64,000 nt of DNA from Endocalyx cinctus (GCA_001600455.1 BCKC01000002.1:4912171-4976170); one strand, 5' to 3'; positions 31,890-43,625 are shown, counted from the stretch's first letter. Program-made: numbers and translations. The notes: generated by a model not told the origin, from the letters alone.

Positions 31890-32262
31890 ATGAGCTATAT
31901 TGAAACATTTCCCTGCATTGGCGATTTCTTCAGCTTCAATCTCGACCTTGATGATAGAATAATCCTCACTTTCGTAGTAGCTATTATAGCCCCTATTTAC
32001 GTACGAATTAATTATCTACGCAACAGTGACGATGAGGTTTTTTCGAGTTAAGACTTCGTTGTTGTGTTACAAGACTGAATCTCAATGGCTTGCCGAGCTC
32101 ATTAAAGTTGGCGGGAAAAAAAAACATGGGGCTAACCACGACACAAAATATCAAATATACTCATAGGTGATGGATGATCTACTGAAGCTCGAGAAGAGGA
32201 CTTTAGAGGTAGTCGACGATACTAAGATTAAGGCATCATCAGAACAAGATTATGATGCATAA
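31890..32262 (+). CDS. Candidate small membrane protein (tentative two-exon model)
   Basis: An exon from ATG 31890 encodes MSYIETFPCIGDFFSFNLDL, then a hydrophobic helix (IILTFVVAIIAPIYV) and NYLRNSDDE. A possible intron from about 32035 (weak donor GTTTTT) to 32167 (CTCATAG) leads to VMDDLLKLEKRTLEVVDDTKI and a stop at 32262. This would be a protein of about 79 residues with one membrane helix and a charged tail. The donor is poor, and a better one (GTACGA near 31999) would shorten the first exon. I do not recognise it, and the model is low confidence. Confidence 0.25.
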
Positions 32263-32518
32263 GTGAGGCGATGGGCTCTCATATCATAGAATTGGCGGTT
32301 CCCCGCAGCCGTGGCCTGGTTGCCCGTTCGTACAAATGCATCAGAACTAGTCCGATAGAGGGATGCTCTGACTTCGAGAGTATCCTTCGCCCAAATCATC
32401 ATCATCATTATCATCATCATCATCTCTTCGTAAAGTTGTCTCTCGTGTTCTCCCCATAGTTGCGTTGCATTCACCCTACTAATTCATCCCTAGGAGAACC
32501 CGCGGTTTAGAGGAAAAG

Positions 32519-32758
32519 ATGGATGGTGGTAGGATCGCGGTGGACCGTAAACTTGAGAGATTTGGAGCCATTGTTAAAGATCAAGAGGCCAAGATTTACC
32601 GCATGAAAGACGTCGTTGGCCGACTCAGGTATCAAGATCAAATGGAACAAGATGATAGTGAGACTAAACCTCGTGAGGCTCGTTCTTCTCGTTTAAGGCA
32701 TGGGTCCATGTCTAATGACCGACAGGGGAGGACTTGTAGAGGCAATGACGTATATTAA
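32519..32758 (+). CDS. Candidate hydrophilic coiled-coil fragment
   Basis: A frame of 79 codons from ATG 32519; it is also open upstream to an acceptor-like CCCTAG at 32492 (RTRGLEEKM...). The content is strongly charged and heptad-like (VDRKLERFGAIVKDQEAKIYRMKDVVGRL). It may be the last exon of the preceding candidate or a remnant. I could not find a phase-consistent join. It overlaps the 3' end of the convergent DUF7719-like gene by 4 bp. Confidence 0.25.
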   Translation: MDGGRIAVDRKLERFGAIVKDQEAKIYRMKDVVGRLRYQDQMEQDDSETKPREARSSRLRHGSMSNDRQGRTCRGNDVY

Positions 32759-33523
32759 GCAACAGTATATCCTCCTTGGTAGAAGAGGCCACCGGTGATA
32801 GCGAGAGATAGGACAGCAATGGGTAAGTTTAGCTCAATAATGGACCATATCCATAAGCAGGCCAACGGAGGTGACTGCTTCATGACCGCGAGGTAGCTGT
32901 GCTTGTTAGATATATAAATCAGATAGCACCCAGAGACGGTACCCGAAACGAGGAATATGGCTTGCCGGAGCGGAGCTTGGAATTTCGTTGGCAGTGCCGG
33001 GGCAAAATTGGGCGATGACGCGTGTGTATGAAGGACATAAAACAGCAAAGAAAACACTATAAAGAAGGCGGGCTTCATTAGACAAACTAGCATAAATTAA
33101 AGAGGGATGCCATTTGTTTACGAGAGGCTGTGGAAGCTTACCTAGAAGAGCTTGCAGTGCCCTTGAGATAATTTGTGGCCATACTATTGTCACAGCGTAT
33201 TGATGCTGAACAAGCACATCGAGAGTAAAATGCAGCATAGCCAAGCTTACACACCATAGTAACGTTTCCATTATTCTATCGACCACCGGTGGTAACCCCA
33301 CGTCCTCCTCTTCTTGTGTCTCATTTCTATTTCCGGTGCCAAAAGTGGTTTGTTCATGGCGCCTTGCATTGGCGGTTTGTTTCTGATCGGCTTCATCAAA
33401 TAGTCCACGTTCTTGAGCTAGATTGAGGAGAGTCTGTTCCGAAGGGCCGGATCGATCAGGTTGAGCAAGTTTTATATTACTTGCTGCCGCTGCCGCTTTT
33501 TTCTCCTTTCGAGTCTGGACCAT
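32755..33523 (-). CDS. DUF7719-like fungal multi-pass membrane protein
   Basis: Exon 1 is 33142-33523 and exon 2 is 32755-33086, with an intron of 55 bp (GTAAGC...GCTAG). Together they encode 237 residues. The N-terminus is MVQTRKEKKAAAAASNIKLA, followed by TLLNLAQERGLFDEAD, a charged linker, and then about four membrane helices: METLLWCVSLAMLHFTLDVL, an IISRALQALL...FFIVFSLLFYVLH segment, IFLVSGTVSGCYLIYI, and WIWSIIELNLPIAVLSLAITGGLF. The order of blocks matches a conserved fungal family of unknown function that I recall as DUF7719. No catalytic residue stands out. An ER or other endomembrane location is likely but inferred. It is divergent from the GPI de-N-acetylase gene, with 874 bp between the starts. 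Confidence 0.8.
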
Positions 33524-34397
33524 GATGAATTGACAGAATAAGGGTATGAAATTTTATTATCATCTACGTTAGCGATAGAAATATCTTAAAAGTGATGAGA
33601 ATTGCAATGCTTTCTTCTAATAATCTCGAAAGTTCAAGTACTAGCAACTACCTAGGCAGCGCTAGGTAATGTAAGTACAGTAGATTAAGTAAGTACTCCA
33701 TATCTCAAGTTAAGTACTTGAGTATTAACCTTGAAATACATATAAGCTATCTGTCCCTAAATCCACTAGGTAGACTCTGTCAATCTGCGTAGTAAAGCCG
33801 TAATGCTCAGGGTCTCTAGTGAGGGTACATCCCCTGAAGAACGCTAGAATCTTTAACCCGAAATTGGCGTGTTACGGCACTGTCACATACCTACATAGTG
33901 TACTTAAGTACCTAGGTAGGCTGCTAGGTACCTAGGCAGCTAGGTTAGGTTAGGTCAGTACTTAGGTATGTAAGTACTGAGACAGCTACCCTACAGCCTG
34001 ACAATCCCGAGAGGGTGGCCCAGTACCACTCTTTTGTACTCCATACCACAAAAAATCGACAAGGTGGACCAGCCATCCTGCCATCCAAACTTACAGCTTC
34101 TACAGTACAAGGGGTAAGGAGAACCATAAATTTGACTTATCCCTTCTTGAAATACCCAATTGGATTGTTGAGCCTTTCCAAATTCATCTTCTCCTTTCAA
34201 TTGGATGTTTACACTACCAGTCGGAGTCACCTCCCACTCAACCATTTCCAATACCTACTACGTGGTACTTACTTACCTAGGTATCGATTTGCCTAGTACC
34301 TCACTCATACCGCCACTTTCAAACGATACCATTGAGCTGAGACGACACACGCTACGATAACACGATCAACTGTACCGATTTACTGAGTACACATAAA
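33524..34397. other. Divergent promoter region with motif island
   Basis: Intergenic between the DUF7719-like gene and gpi12. Dense TACCTAGG-type copies at 33640-33980 are annotated separately. Confidence 0.6.
33640..33980. repeat. TACCTAGGTA-type motif island
   Basis: Includes GTACCTAGGTAGGCTGCTAG and AGGTTAGGTTAGGT segments and runs close to both divergent promoters. Confidence 0.7.
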
Positions 34398-35551
34398 ATG
34401 GAGTACTTAATCTACCAACTCGCCGTCCTTTACCTCGTCGCCATACCCCTCATATACACCTACACATGCTCAACTGCGCGGAGTCGTCTCCCTTCTTTGC
34501 GTAACAAGCGAATATGTCTCCTGATCGCGCACCCAGACGACGAGGCCATGTTCTTTGCCCCTACCGTCCTTGCCTTGACGAGACCTAATACAGGGAACCA
34601 TGTCAAAATCTTGTGTCTAAGTAAAGGTGACGCCGAAGGCCTAGGTGAGACTCGCCGTCATGAATTGGTCAAAAGCGCCAAGATGCTTGGTCTAAGACAA
34701 GAAGGTGACATCTTTGTTATTGATAACCCGTAGGTGAAAACACGCTGTTATCTTCCCTTTAAACGATTCTATGCGCATGTCGAGTCTAGCATGCTTCGAA
34801 GAGGGCAAGGTCTTCTTCCCATGTAGTTGAAGCTACATAGTCGCACCTTCAGATGGCGCGCAATTGAAGAAAAAGAGAAGAAGAAGAAAATACCAAGCAA
34901 AGGATATCTTGATCACGTTATCGTCAAGAAGAAGAGAGTAATATGAGGCAAAAGCACTAAGGCTGACGAACGAAATCCATCATATCAATGAGCAGTGACT
35001 TCCCCGATTCGATGACCGAGACCTGGGATGCCTCGCGTATCTCGGCCTTCCTCTGCAGCACCTTTGCGCCCCACCTTGCGAAGCAGAAAACCACGTCAGA
35101 GCAGCCGCATGCGGCTATCGATGTTCTAATAACCTTTGACCAGTGGGGCGTGTCGTCGCACCCAAACCACATCTCTCTATATCACGGCGCGCGCGCTTTT
35201 GTCGCGGCCCTGACCAAGGGTAAGCCGGGTTGGGCCTCGCCCGTCGACTTGTATACGCTGACGAGCGTCAACGTCGCACGCAAGTACACGGGGATTCTCG
35301 ACATGTTTGCAACTGTTGCTGCCCTGTTGATAGGCACCCGAGCCTCGCGCCAGAAGAGTCATAAGGGCAACCCAGGCGCCCTTGTCAACATGTCCTCCCT
35401 CGTTGGTGGCAACGGTAGCAACTACGGTACCGCTCGCCGTGCCATGACCGACGCCCACGAAAGCCAGATGGTATGGTTTCGCTGGGGCTGGATCGCCTTC
35501 AGTCGGTATATGTATATCAACGATCTAAAGCTCGAGCGTGTCAAGTCATAA
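34398..35551 (+). CDS. gpi12: N-acetylglucosaminylphosphatidylinositol de-N-acetylase (PIG-L/Gpi12)
   Basis: Two exons, 34398-34729 and 34996-35551, give 295 residues. The intron is 266 bp (GTAGGT...GAGCAG), longer than most here. An N-terminal membrane anchor (LYLVAIPLIYTYT) is followed by the PIG-L fold. AHPDDE (H45, D47, D48) is the metal-binding motif, and SSHPNH (H166, H169) completes the site. ETRRHELVKSAKMLGL is the conserved helix between them. The enzyme performs the second step of GPI-anchor synthesis on the cytosolic face of the ER, removing acetyl from GlcNAc-PI. Length and topology fit the family. It converges with the PPR-like gene. Confidence 0.93.
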
Positions 35552-36120
35552 CCAGTTAATACGCCTTGACCGTACGCAATTCACCTGTATACTCACATGC
35601 TGAGTGACGTCGAGTATATAAAGGACATACTAACGGGATACTAGCAAAGATGAAAGTATACGACAGTAAAGAGGTAGGTCCGCTTGAGGACTTCAATGTC
35701 CATAAAAAGTACCTCAATACCTAGATTAGTTCTTCTCTTTTCTAGGCGATGAGACATTGTATATATTATAGCTATCCTTCACGGAGAAGGCGAAAAGGAA
35801 ATGAATCTATTCAATTTTTCTATTTATAAACCATGGCTGGGTGTATCCACTGTGCCAAAAGTTTGAATATTTCGCCCTTTTGAGTATCGATAATTCGGGA
35901 AGTCAAGTCGAGAATGATGGGGTCTTTACCTATGTACTATAAGGGTACCTGGTATCCGGTACTCGTGGGGCAACTTGTCTAAGTAAGTATTAATGGAAAA
36001 TTGTCCTACATGCCGAGGCGGAATTTGACAAATATATATCGACAAACCGACACGCGTATATATAGGTAGAAAAGAGAAAAGACATGAGCACGTAGTTTTA
36101 CTGTTACAGAAATCTCTTCT
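35552..36120. other. Convergent intergenic spacer
   Basis: 3' flanks of gpi12 and the PPR-like gene. I see nothing else in it. Confidence 0.6.
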
Positions 36121-38451
36121 CTACAACCAATCATCCGTCAGGTTTTTCTCCTCTTGCTCCGACATCACCGGTTCCTTGACTTCTAGTCTCTCATCCTTCC
36201 CGAAAATTTCTTTCCCCCGTATCACGCGGCTCGGATCCAGTCGCCCGGTTATCATCTTCAAAGGTTGGAGTGTATCCGCATGACCTGGATCGATGGTATG
36301 CTGGCCGTAAACTTCTTTTATGGCAACTGTTAGGGTATGCTCATTATGTACCCCTCTGCGTACAACCATCTCTACATAGTCCACGATGACACTTCCGTTA
36401 CTATCGATGCAGGCGTCCCAGAAATCAATGAGACCAGTTGGGGTATGATACCGGACTGGATTTCTGACGAATTTACGGAACTCAGCCACAATATCCGGTG
36501 CGTATGCGTTTGGTTGCAAGGACGTCTCATCTAAACAGTTGAATTGGGCCTTGAAGAACATATGGCACCATTGTTGAATAATTAGGGTCACCCTTTGCTT
36601 CTCACGGGTGGCTTTCTTGAACCTATGCTTGTACCGGCTGATAGCTGCGGAGGGTAGCTTGCTACGAGCCGCCGCGACGTACTCGAACACAGCCTCTTCA
36701 TGTTTGCGACATTTCTGCTCGTAGAAAGTCCGTTTCATCTCGCGCATAAGCTGCACGGCCTCGTCTATTTCGCTGCTCTGTAAGAGAGCTCTGATCAAGA
36801 TATCGCAATCTTCAAAACTGGGTTTCATGTTATATGGCTCCGATGTCATGGCATTGAATAGAGCTTTCAGGCCGTCCACCCCCCGAACCTTATCGTGCAT
36901 GCCTGCAACTAGCCAGCTTTTGGCTGAATTATTTGAAGCTTGAACATATGTCCACTCCATCAGGTCGCTCCAGACGGTGTGCGGAATTGGGATTTTGTTG
37001 CTAGTGGAGATGAACTTGACGATCTGAAAAGCGAGATGTGGATAACCGTTAGAGCTGTAGGCTTCGACGACGGCGTTCATCAGTTTTTGGCCCGGTCGGA
37101 ATTGGGCGTGAGTGCGTGAGCTCTGGTAGAAACTGTGCCTGAACGGAGAATGAGTGATACTTGTCTCACTGACATCTTCCAAATCGCCTATATCGATTAC
37201 CCGGATCCCGTAGTATGGTTCTAGGATACTTTTTGCAACAGTTCGGAGAGCGGCCGAGCGGCCGAAGCTAACGATGAACGCACAGAGAAGGTCTTCTGTA
37301 ATACGATATCCCTGCCTGATAACTGTCTCCCACAGCTTCCGGGTAGGCGCCTTACTGGAAAGCCGTGTACTGACATCCTCCGCAAAATGTGTGCCCCTTT
37401 TGGTTTTGCCAAAAAAACGTCTGTATCTCTGATGCTCGAGACGCAGATCCCTTAAACTTACTAATACATCCGGGTCGCGGATTTTCAAACGACCTGGATG
37501 AAGACTGAGGGGATGGACTTTTCTTGTCAGTTTATCATAACTGGTATACAAATCCTCGGTTAAAAAGCGTGACTTGACAAATTCAGTGTAATGCTGACTG
37601 TTACGCCAAACCACAGCACCCATCTGATCAAGCTTGTAGTGGAAATGCTTGGCCCCTTCAGGGTCGCCAGCTGCACCGGCAGTCTTGATTAATATCACCA
37701 GCTCATCGGGATGTAAAGACCGACTGGAAGAACTCAAGGATTTTTCCATGATCATCAGATACTTTAACACTTGACCGTATAGTTTCCGTGTTCCGTATTC
37801 GTCAATGTCAGCTTTCAAGTCTGGGTTGGCATCGTAGATTCCGCGAGAAATATAGGCGGCAGGTAAGACATCGCAGTCTCTGGCAACGCGGTCCGGGTGT
37901 AAAGAGCGGAAAATTTGTGAGAAGGTATTTCTAGGTATGGCATTGAAAATAGTGACCAAATCGTCCTCAGGCCATTTTGTAATCTGTTCCAGAAGCGATA
38001 CCAAATCGCGTGTATTTTTCTGTCGGGTAATCTCTAGCATTTTTTCAATGCATTTAAATATCTCGGGTGTAACAGTCACAGCATCGTCAACTAGTAAATC
38101 AGTTTTCTTTATAGCGCACGTAGTCTCGGGCGGGTGGGTAGTGCTGGGGGTATCTTTCGAATGGTGAGGATTATGATTTTGAATTAAATGCTGGATAAAT
38201 ATAACTTCTGGATCAGAAATTGCGGCGCGAGGTGATTGGATTGAAGCGTAATTACGACTGTCACAAATTCGAAAGGACCGAGCCGGCCTACAAGAGATAC
38301 TAGATATGGCAGAATTGGGCGAAGATAAAGTCGAGGAGAGGAAGGATGGAAACTTATGTGGACAAAAACCGAGGATTCTCGGAAAAGGCCCTTTTGGAGG
38401 GTTTGCCCTACGAAAGAGGGAACGAGATCCAACTAGGTCAATGGCTATCAT
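36121..38451 (-). CDS. Mitochondrial pentatricopeptide-like protein
   Basis: An intronless frame of 776 residues. The N-terminus (about 1-75) is rich in Arg, Ser and Pro and lacks acidic residues, which is typical of a mitochondrial presequence. The body is entirely helical, with segments like EIDEAVQLMREMKRTFYEQK, MNAVVEAYSSNGYPHLAFQI and ELVILIKTAGAAGDPEGAKH that resemble degenerate PPR units. Fungal PPR proteins of this layout act in processing, stability or translation of particular mitochondrial mRNAs. I cannot assign it to a named factor such as a COX1 or ATP9 translation activator. Other mitochondrial expression genes (uL15m, bS6m) occur 10-19 kb to the right but are not clustered with it. 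It is divergent from lsm3. Confidence 0.75.
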   Translation of the reverse strand: MIAIDLVGSRSLFRRANPPKGPFPRILGFCPHKFPSFLSSTLSSPNSAISSISCRPARSFRICDSRNYASIQSPRAAISDPEVIFIQHLIQNHNPHHSKDTPSTTHPPETTCAIKKTDLLVDDAVTVTPEIFKCIEKMLEITRQKNTRDLVSLLEQITKWPEDDLVTIFNAIPRNTFSQIFRSLHPDRVARDCDVLPAAYISRGIYDANPDLKADIDEYGTRKLYGQVLKYLMIMEKSLSSSSRSLHPDELVILIKTAGAAGDPEGAKHFHYKLDQMGAVVWRNSQHYTEFVKSRFLTEDLYTSYDKLTRKVHPLSLHPGRLKIRDPDVLVSLRDLRLEHQRYRRFFGKTKRGTHFAEDVSTRLSSKAPTRKLWETVIRQGYRITEDLLCAFIVSFGRSAALRTVAKSILEPYYGIRVIDIGDLEDVSETSITHSPFRHSFYQSSRTHAQFRPGQKLMNAVVEAYSSNGYPHLAFQIVKFISTSNKIPIPHTVWSDLMEWTYVQASNNSAKSWLVAGMHDKVRGVDGLKALFNAMTSEPYNMKPSFEDCDILIRALLQSSEIDEAVQLMREMKRTFYEQKCRKHEEAVFEYVAAARSKLPSAAISRYKHRFKKATREKQRVTLIIQQWCHMFFKAQFNCLDETSLQPNAYAPDIVAEFRKFVRNPVRYHTPTGLIDFWDACIDSNGSVIVDYVEMVVRRGVHNEHTLTVAIKEVYGQHTIDPGHADTLQPLKMITGRLDPSRVIRGKEIFGKDERLEVKEPVMSEQEEKNLTDDWL

Positions 38452-38639
38452 GACATGTGTTATAAAATTTAGCTACCGGGACATTTGAGAAAGAGGGAAA
38501 GGGGGGGAAGGGGAAACAGAAAAATAGAAAAATAGGAAAATGGTCTTGTCCGAAACTCTGATGGCCCCGGGGAGGAATACAAGATTATGATACCCGCGGA
38601 CATTTCATCTACGTAGTACTTTATGTAACATATGTAACC

Positions 38640-38830
38640 TTGGCTGGGTACCTAGGTACCTACTTTAGTAGGTAGGTATGTACCTAGGTCCAAAATATCT
38701 GCCAGGCTGCCCATCTGCTCATGTTCAGTTGCAGTTCCTAACTTACCAGCCCTATAAATGGGTAGATACCCTAGCTACAGTAGGTATCTACCTATAGGTA
38801 GCTGCCTAGGTACTTACCTATGTAGTGCTC
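38640..38830. repeat. TACCTAGGTA-type motif island
   Basis: Includes GGTACCTAGGTACCTAC and TAGGTATCTACCTATAGGTA-like copies close to the 5' side of the PPR-like gene. Confidence 0.7.
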
Positions 38831-39179
38831 TAAGGTAAAGGGTTCCCCGCATGCCCACACGTTCCCAATGGATCTGATCTTCAACTTTTACTTACAGTTC
38901 GGTAGTATACTTACTTTCAAGGTTAGTTCTACCCCGTGTTTTCCTCCCGCACTTTTAGCGTTGTTCTTTACTTTATTTAGTACATTAATTGCACTAAACT
39001 TGCAGCGTACGGGACTACACTACACAGTACACTACACTAGGGTTGACTATATGTCAAAGTACCTAGGTACATAATGAATCACGGAAACGGGGTAAATCTT
39101 TATCCGATGGTCAATGCTCTTCCCAGGTTCTTTGTACATATGTAAGACCGTTAATTTGTTCTCTCAGCAGCCAGGCACT

Positions 39180-39370
39180 AGCAGCCTAGCAACATCTCGG
39201 TGCTAGGCAGTTACTTGCTTTTACTTATACTACAGTACGTCAATCACTGTAGGTAGTTAGCTGCTGCCTAGCTGCCTACCCAGCTACCTAGGGGTAGTTT
39301 AGTACTTAAGCATTACCTAAATACCTTAAATGCCTAGGCAGGCTAGGCAGGCTAGGTACCAAAATACAGT
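39180..39370. repeat. TACCTAGGTA-type motif island
   Basis: Shows variants with GCAGCTA (GTAGTTAGCTGCTGCCTAGC) and repeated GGCAGGCTAGG, about 300 bp upstream of lsm3. Confidence 0.7.
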
Positions 39371-39654
39371 ACTTGCTGGCTTTGATACAGTATTGTACAC
39401 TGACTTTTGTGCAGCTAAGAAATCAAGTCTAATTGGGGAAAAGAAGGGGTGGAAAAAATTTAAAGAATAAGGCTGTGTGGACCTCTTCATATCATCACTT
39501 GCTACCTAGGCTACTAGCTATAAATAAATTTTAAAATCGAATATTGACTTACTGTCTCTGTATCTCTCAATTTGATAATACTTATTGCCAACAATTCATT
39601 TAAAGGCTATTAAGTGGCTTGAGTCGACTTGAATAATATACATTAAAAAAAAAA

Positions 39655-40181
39655 ATGGCCGAAGGTGATGACGGTCCTTCCGCCGGTTCAGTCTCGGAGC
39701 CTCTTGAACTCGTGCGTCTATCTCTAGATGAAGTGGTTTTCGTCAAGTTGAGAGGAGACCGAGAATTAAAAGGGCGATTACATGTCAGTTTTTTCATACT
39801 TGTATTAACTATAAATTCTAACTTCTAACTTCCACCTAGGCTTACGATAGCCACATGAACTTGGTTCTTGGCGAAGTGGTCGAAACGATATACGTTGTTG
39901 ACGATGATGAAGATGACGATGATATCAGAGTGAGCTAGCACTTCTTTCTTTTTAATTCCTGGTTTCCATTCCGCCTACATAATTTAAATTTATCCAACTT
40001 AACTACAACGCTAATTCCTTTATGTAGACTATCACGAAGAAGTCTGAGATGCTGTTCGTTCGAGGTTCGTCTCTCACTTATCGCATAAATCTGGAATGAT
40101 GTTTTGATATGTTGTATCTAACCTTGAGATATATATATAGGCGATAGCGTGGTCTTGGTTTCGCCACAGACATCTCCGTAA
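39655..40181 (+). CDS. lsm3: U6 snRNA-associated Sm-like protein Lsm3
   Basis: Four exons, 39655-39783, 39840-39929, 40028-40064 and 40141-40181, total 297 nt, give 98 residues, the normal Lsm3 size. The joined protein has the Sm1 motif ([20 protein letters not shown]), then [18 protein letters not shown], and the Sm2 motif [33 protein letters not shown] is the acidic loop typical of Lsm3. It is a ring subunit of both the cytoplasmic Lsm1-7 mRNA decay complex and the nuclear Lsm2-8 U6 snRNA complex. Intron 1 has a slightly weak donor (GTCAGT). Confidence 0.95.
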
Positions 40182-41116
40182 ACTCGTCAAATGTTTGAGC
40201 TTTCAGCAGCAGTCAAGGCTAGGATTAATGTCATCGGAATGGTATACAGACCTTCAGTTAATCGATATTAGCAATTAATATGACACGCCAAGCCTGAAGT
40301 TTTACTCTTCTTTTTTTTCGGCTCACTTCTTTCTCCCCCAAGTTGTGCTAGCACTTCCTGCGGGAGAACTGAGATACTAATCCCCCCCCCCCCCCCCCCG
40401 AATTCGAATAATTGGGGACCGGGATAGATACGGTCTCCTGTGCCTTGTTCGCCGATCCTCGTGGAGTTTAGATAAGGCTCTTAATTACGCAAAAGAATTC
40501 ATCATAGAGAAGCTAGGTTAGCAACCTGAATGTAAGGAATATATTCATTTCGCCAATGCCGTCCGTATTATATAGTTTTATTAGGTATGACTTTCAGTTT
40601 AATACTCCCCTGCCGCGGTCATATTTATGATAGACCCGGTATTTGGACCACCTTTACCGTCATCGGCGCCCATTAGCGAAAATCGTAGGGACATTCCTTA
40701 TCTTGATCCGAGTCTATCGACCACAATCTCAACCATGTCGGTGCATGCATGAGTGGTCTTATCTCTGCAACCCTTGCATCTTCCCACCTATACACACTAT
40801 GAGAGAAAGTCAAAAGAGTATTATCTCCCCATTTATTGTGCACCAGCTCGGTTGATAAGATGATAGGTGTCTACCAGCTCTACTGGCGTGTTTTATCGCC
40901 TTCTCATTGATATCAAGACCTTATTATTTGACTCTTCACGCATTGTACACTTTTTTTTTCTCCCTCTCTTGAAGATGACTAAATAAAGTATGTTTCGGTT
41001 TCTCCATACATGAAGTTCAATAAACCTGAATATCGTATCGTCCTCGACTCACCCCTTATGCGACACTCCGCAAGAAGTTAGGTCTTACATCCACTCAGCC
41101 TATATTTCCGATCAAG
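40182..41116. other. Intergenic between lsm3 and the first transporter
   Basis: Contains the C18 homopolymer at 40382-40399. The final 150 bases form the probable leader of the transporter gene. No gene is seen. Confidence 0.6.
40382..40399 (+). repeat. C18 homopolymer
   Basis: An uninterrupted run of 18 C, unusual in this AT-rich DNA. Its exact length may be uncertain in the assembly. Confidence 0.9.
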
Positions 41117-42783
41117 ATGCCGGCCGAGAAGACTACTCAGGGTGACACGCCCAAGTCTACCGATGTTGACGCGGCACTCGAGTATCTCAACCATGAGAAT
41201 ACTTCCGTTATGACGGAGCTTAACGAAAAGGCGCTCCTAAGGAAAATAGACTTCATGATTGTACCGCTGATGTGTTAGTTCATCTTTCCCAATCTAGGGC
41301 CTCAACATGCTTTGCTTATAATTTCATAGGGGCCTGCTACAATCTCCAGTACCTTGACAAAACACTAAGTACTTCTGCCTTGCACCTTTTTATAGCGAGA
41401 GCTACTACTCACGAGACGCAGTTAACTATGCAAACGTTATGGGGATCCAAGAAGATACTGGTATCGCCGGAAACCAATTCAGTCTTCTCGCAACTTTATT
41501 TTATGTCACGTACTTGGCTTTCGAGTTTCCAACCGGGTATCTTATGCAAAGGCTTCCCACCGCTAAATACCTGGGTGCCAACGTGGTGCTGTGGGGACTC
41601 ATCGTCGCCCTAAATGCGGCAGCGAAGAATTGGGCCGCACTGGCAACTCTGCGCGTCTTGTTGGGAATTTTCGAGTCCGCTGTCGCTCCTGCGTTGATCT
41701 TGCTGACAAGCATGTGGTACAAACGCAACGAGCAGCCTGCACGCGTCGGTTTCTGGTACGTCGGCACCGGCACCGGCTCCATTATCGGGGCTTTAAGCTC
41801 CTTCGGGTTCCAACATTATACGTCCGACACCTTCTTCTCGTGGCAGATCATGTTCCTGTTGTTCGGTCTGATAACTGTTGTCGTCGGCATCCTAACGATG
41901 ATATTCCTCCCCGATAATCCCATGAGCTCTCGTCTAACGCGCGAAGAGAAGATCTGGGCGATCGAACGCGTGCGAGAAAATCAGACCGGTATCGAGAATA
42001 AGCACTTCAAGATGTATCAGGCCCTAGAGTGTTTCAGAGACCCCCAAACCTGGTTCCTCTCCCTCATCACCATCACGTCGAATATCCCCAACGGAGCGGT
42101 CAGCAGTTTTCAGGCGACCATCATCAAGGGCTTTGGATACACGTCCAAGGAAACCAGCCTCCTCTCCATCCCGTCTGGCGTCGTTAGCTGCATTAGCGTT
42201 ATTACTACCGGCGTCTGCTCCTCCAAATTTAAGATGCGCGGGCCGGTCATCATTGCCGTGCTGCTTATCGGCGGCATACTTGGCGGCTCGCTCCTAGCCT
42301 TCTCCCCGCGCGACAATAAGGGCGCCCTTCTCGCGGGCAACTATCTCACCAACGTCATCGGCTCCTCGCTGCCGATATTGTACTCATATTCAGCCGCCAA
42401 CTACGCCGGTCACACTAAGAAGGTCACCATGAACGCCGTAACGTTGATCTCATTTTGCATTGGAAACATCATTGGACCCCTAACTTTCCGCGATGCCGAC
42501 AAGCCTGACTACGTACCGGCCAAAATAGTCATTGTCGCATCGACGGCTGTTTCTATCATCACTACTTTGTTGCTTATGGGGTATTATTCTTGGGAAAATA
42601 AGCGCCGGGACAGAATGTATCCGACCCTAGAGCACAAGGAAAACAGCGAATTTTTCGACTTGACTGATCGCGAGAACAAGGAGTTCAGGGTACGTACAGC
42701 CTCCCCTCCCCCTTCTTCAGTATCTTCTCCTCGTGATTGATACATATACAATACTTACTAACTTACTACAGTACCAACTTTGA
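41117..42783 (+). CDS. MFS transporter, Dal5-like anion:cation symporter family
   Basis: Four exons, 41117-41273, 41330-41368, 41422-42689 and 42772-42783, give 491 residues. The last exon is only 12 nt and restores the family ending FRYQL. Exon 2 is 39 nt. The chain reads LRKIDFMIVPLMWACYNLQYLDKTLINYANVMG, the classic first helix and loop of the allantoate-permease (ACS) branch of MFS. Twelve helices follow, with WYKRNEQPARVGFWY after helix 4 and FLPDNP before the central loop. Substrates of this branch include allantoate, nicotinate, pantothenate, biotin precursors and small organic anions; the specific one cannot be told. It is the first of two tandem members on the same strand, 842 bp apart. 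Confidence 0.93.
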
Positions 42784-43625
42784 GGAAGCATCTTATGTGC
42801 CTCCCACGGCGCGTTGCTGTGACCTGTACCTTCAAGCCCCCTGGCTTAGCCTCTTATAAATAAAATCACGTATATATAATTGTAACAGATAAATTCAAGG
42901 AAGTGATTCCAGTCGTTGTTATATAAATTTTACCATATAAATGCGTATCAACACCCATGACCAATTGTCTGCGTAGAAGTGCTATCACGCGGCAACGTGC
43001 ACTGCAATAATATTCCTCTATCGTAAGCTGAATCATGATTGTTATTCCAAATATATGAAGAGGCCGATTTAACGACGTACTTGCGGACAATCTGCGTTCG
43101 TAAGAGTAGCTGGGAAAACGAATGAGACCATAAATCACAGCCATATCGCACTAAACCCAGCGTGAGTGAGATTAAATAGAACATTGAACTACAGAAACAG
43201 TTTTCTTTCTTTCGGAAGCGTCCGAAGCACTGCAGAAGATACTGCTATTCCACTTTGAACATCCCCGCATGTTTATGCCATTACGCAGTGCATACATAAT
43301 GAGTACATCTTCTTCCCCTGTTATTGTGATTGAGCCAAGAGCCGGGTTCCAATTTTCGATAGAATCGCCGTCTGTGGAAGGTTGACTGGTTGGATAGTTG
43401 GATGGGTATGTTTGTCTTTATTGGTTGGGAGAGCACATCTTATCACGACATACCGAATGCAAGCGATGCTAGGATCCGATTGATAATGGTTTACTATCAA
43501 TCCCGCATTCATGCCAACTTTGCTTTTAACAAAATGGAATATGCTCCATTAGGAGAGAAATAAAATCAATAAATCCCATATTTTCCAGAGTTAAATCCCA
43601 TTTTTTAAGAGTATGTAAATAGACG
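42784..43625. other. Intergenic between tandem transporters
   Basis: AT-rich, with no gene seen. It includes the promoter of the second transporter. Confidence 0.6.

Larger units (their letters stand above)
38452..39654. other. Divergent intergenic region with motif islands
   Basis: Promoter side of the PPR-like gene and lsm3. Two dense TACCTAGG islands lie between them. No gene is seen. Confidence 0.6.
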
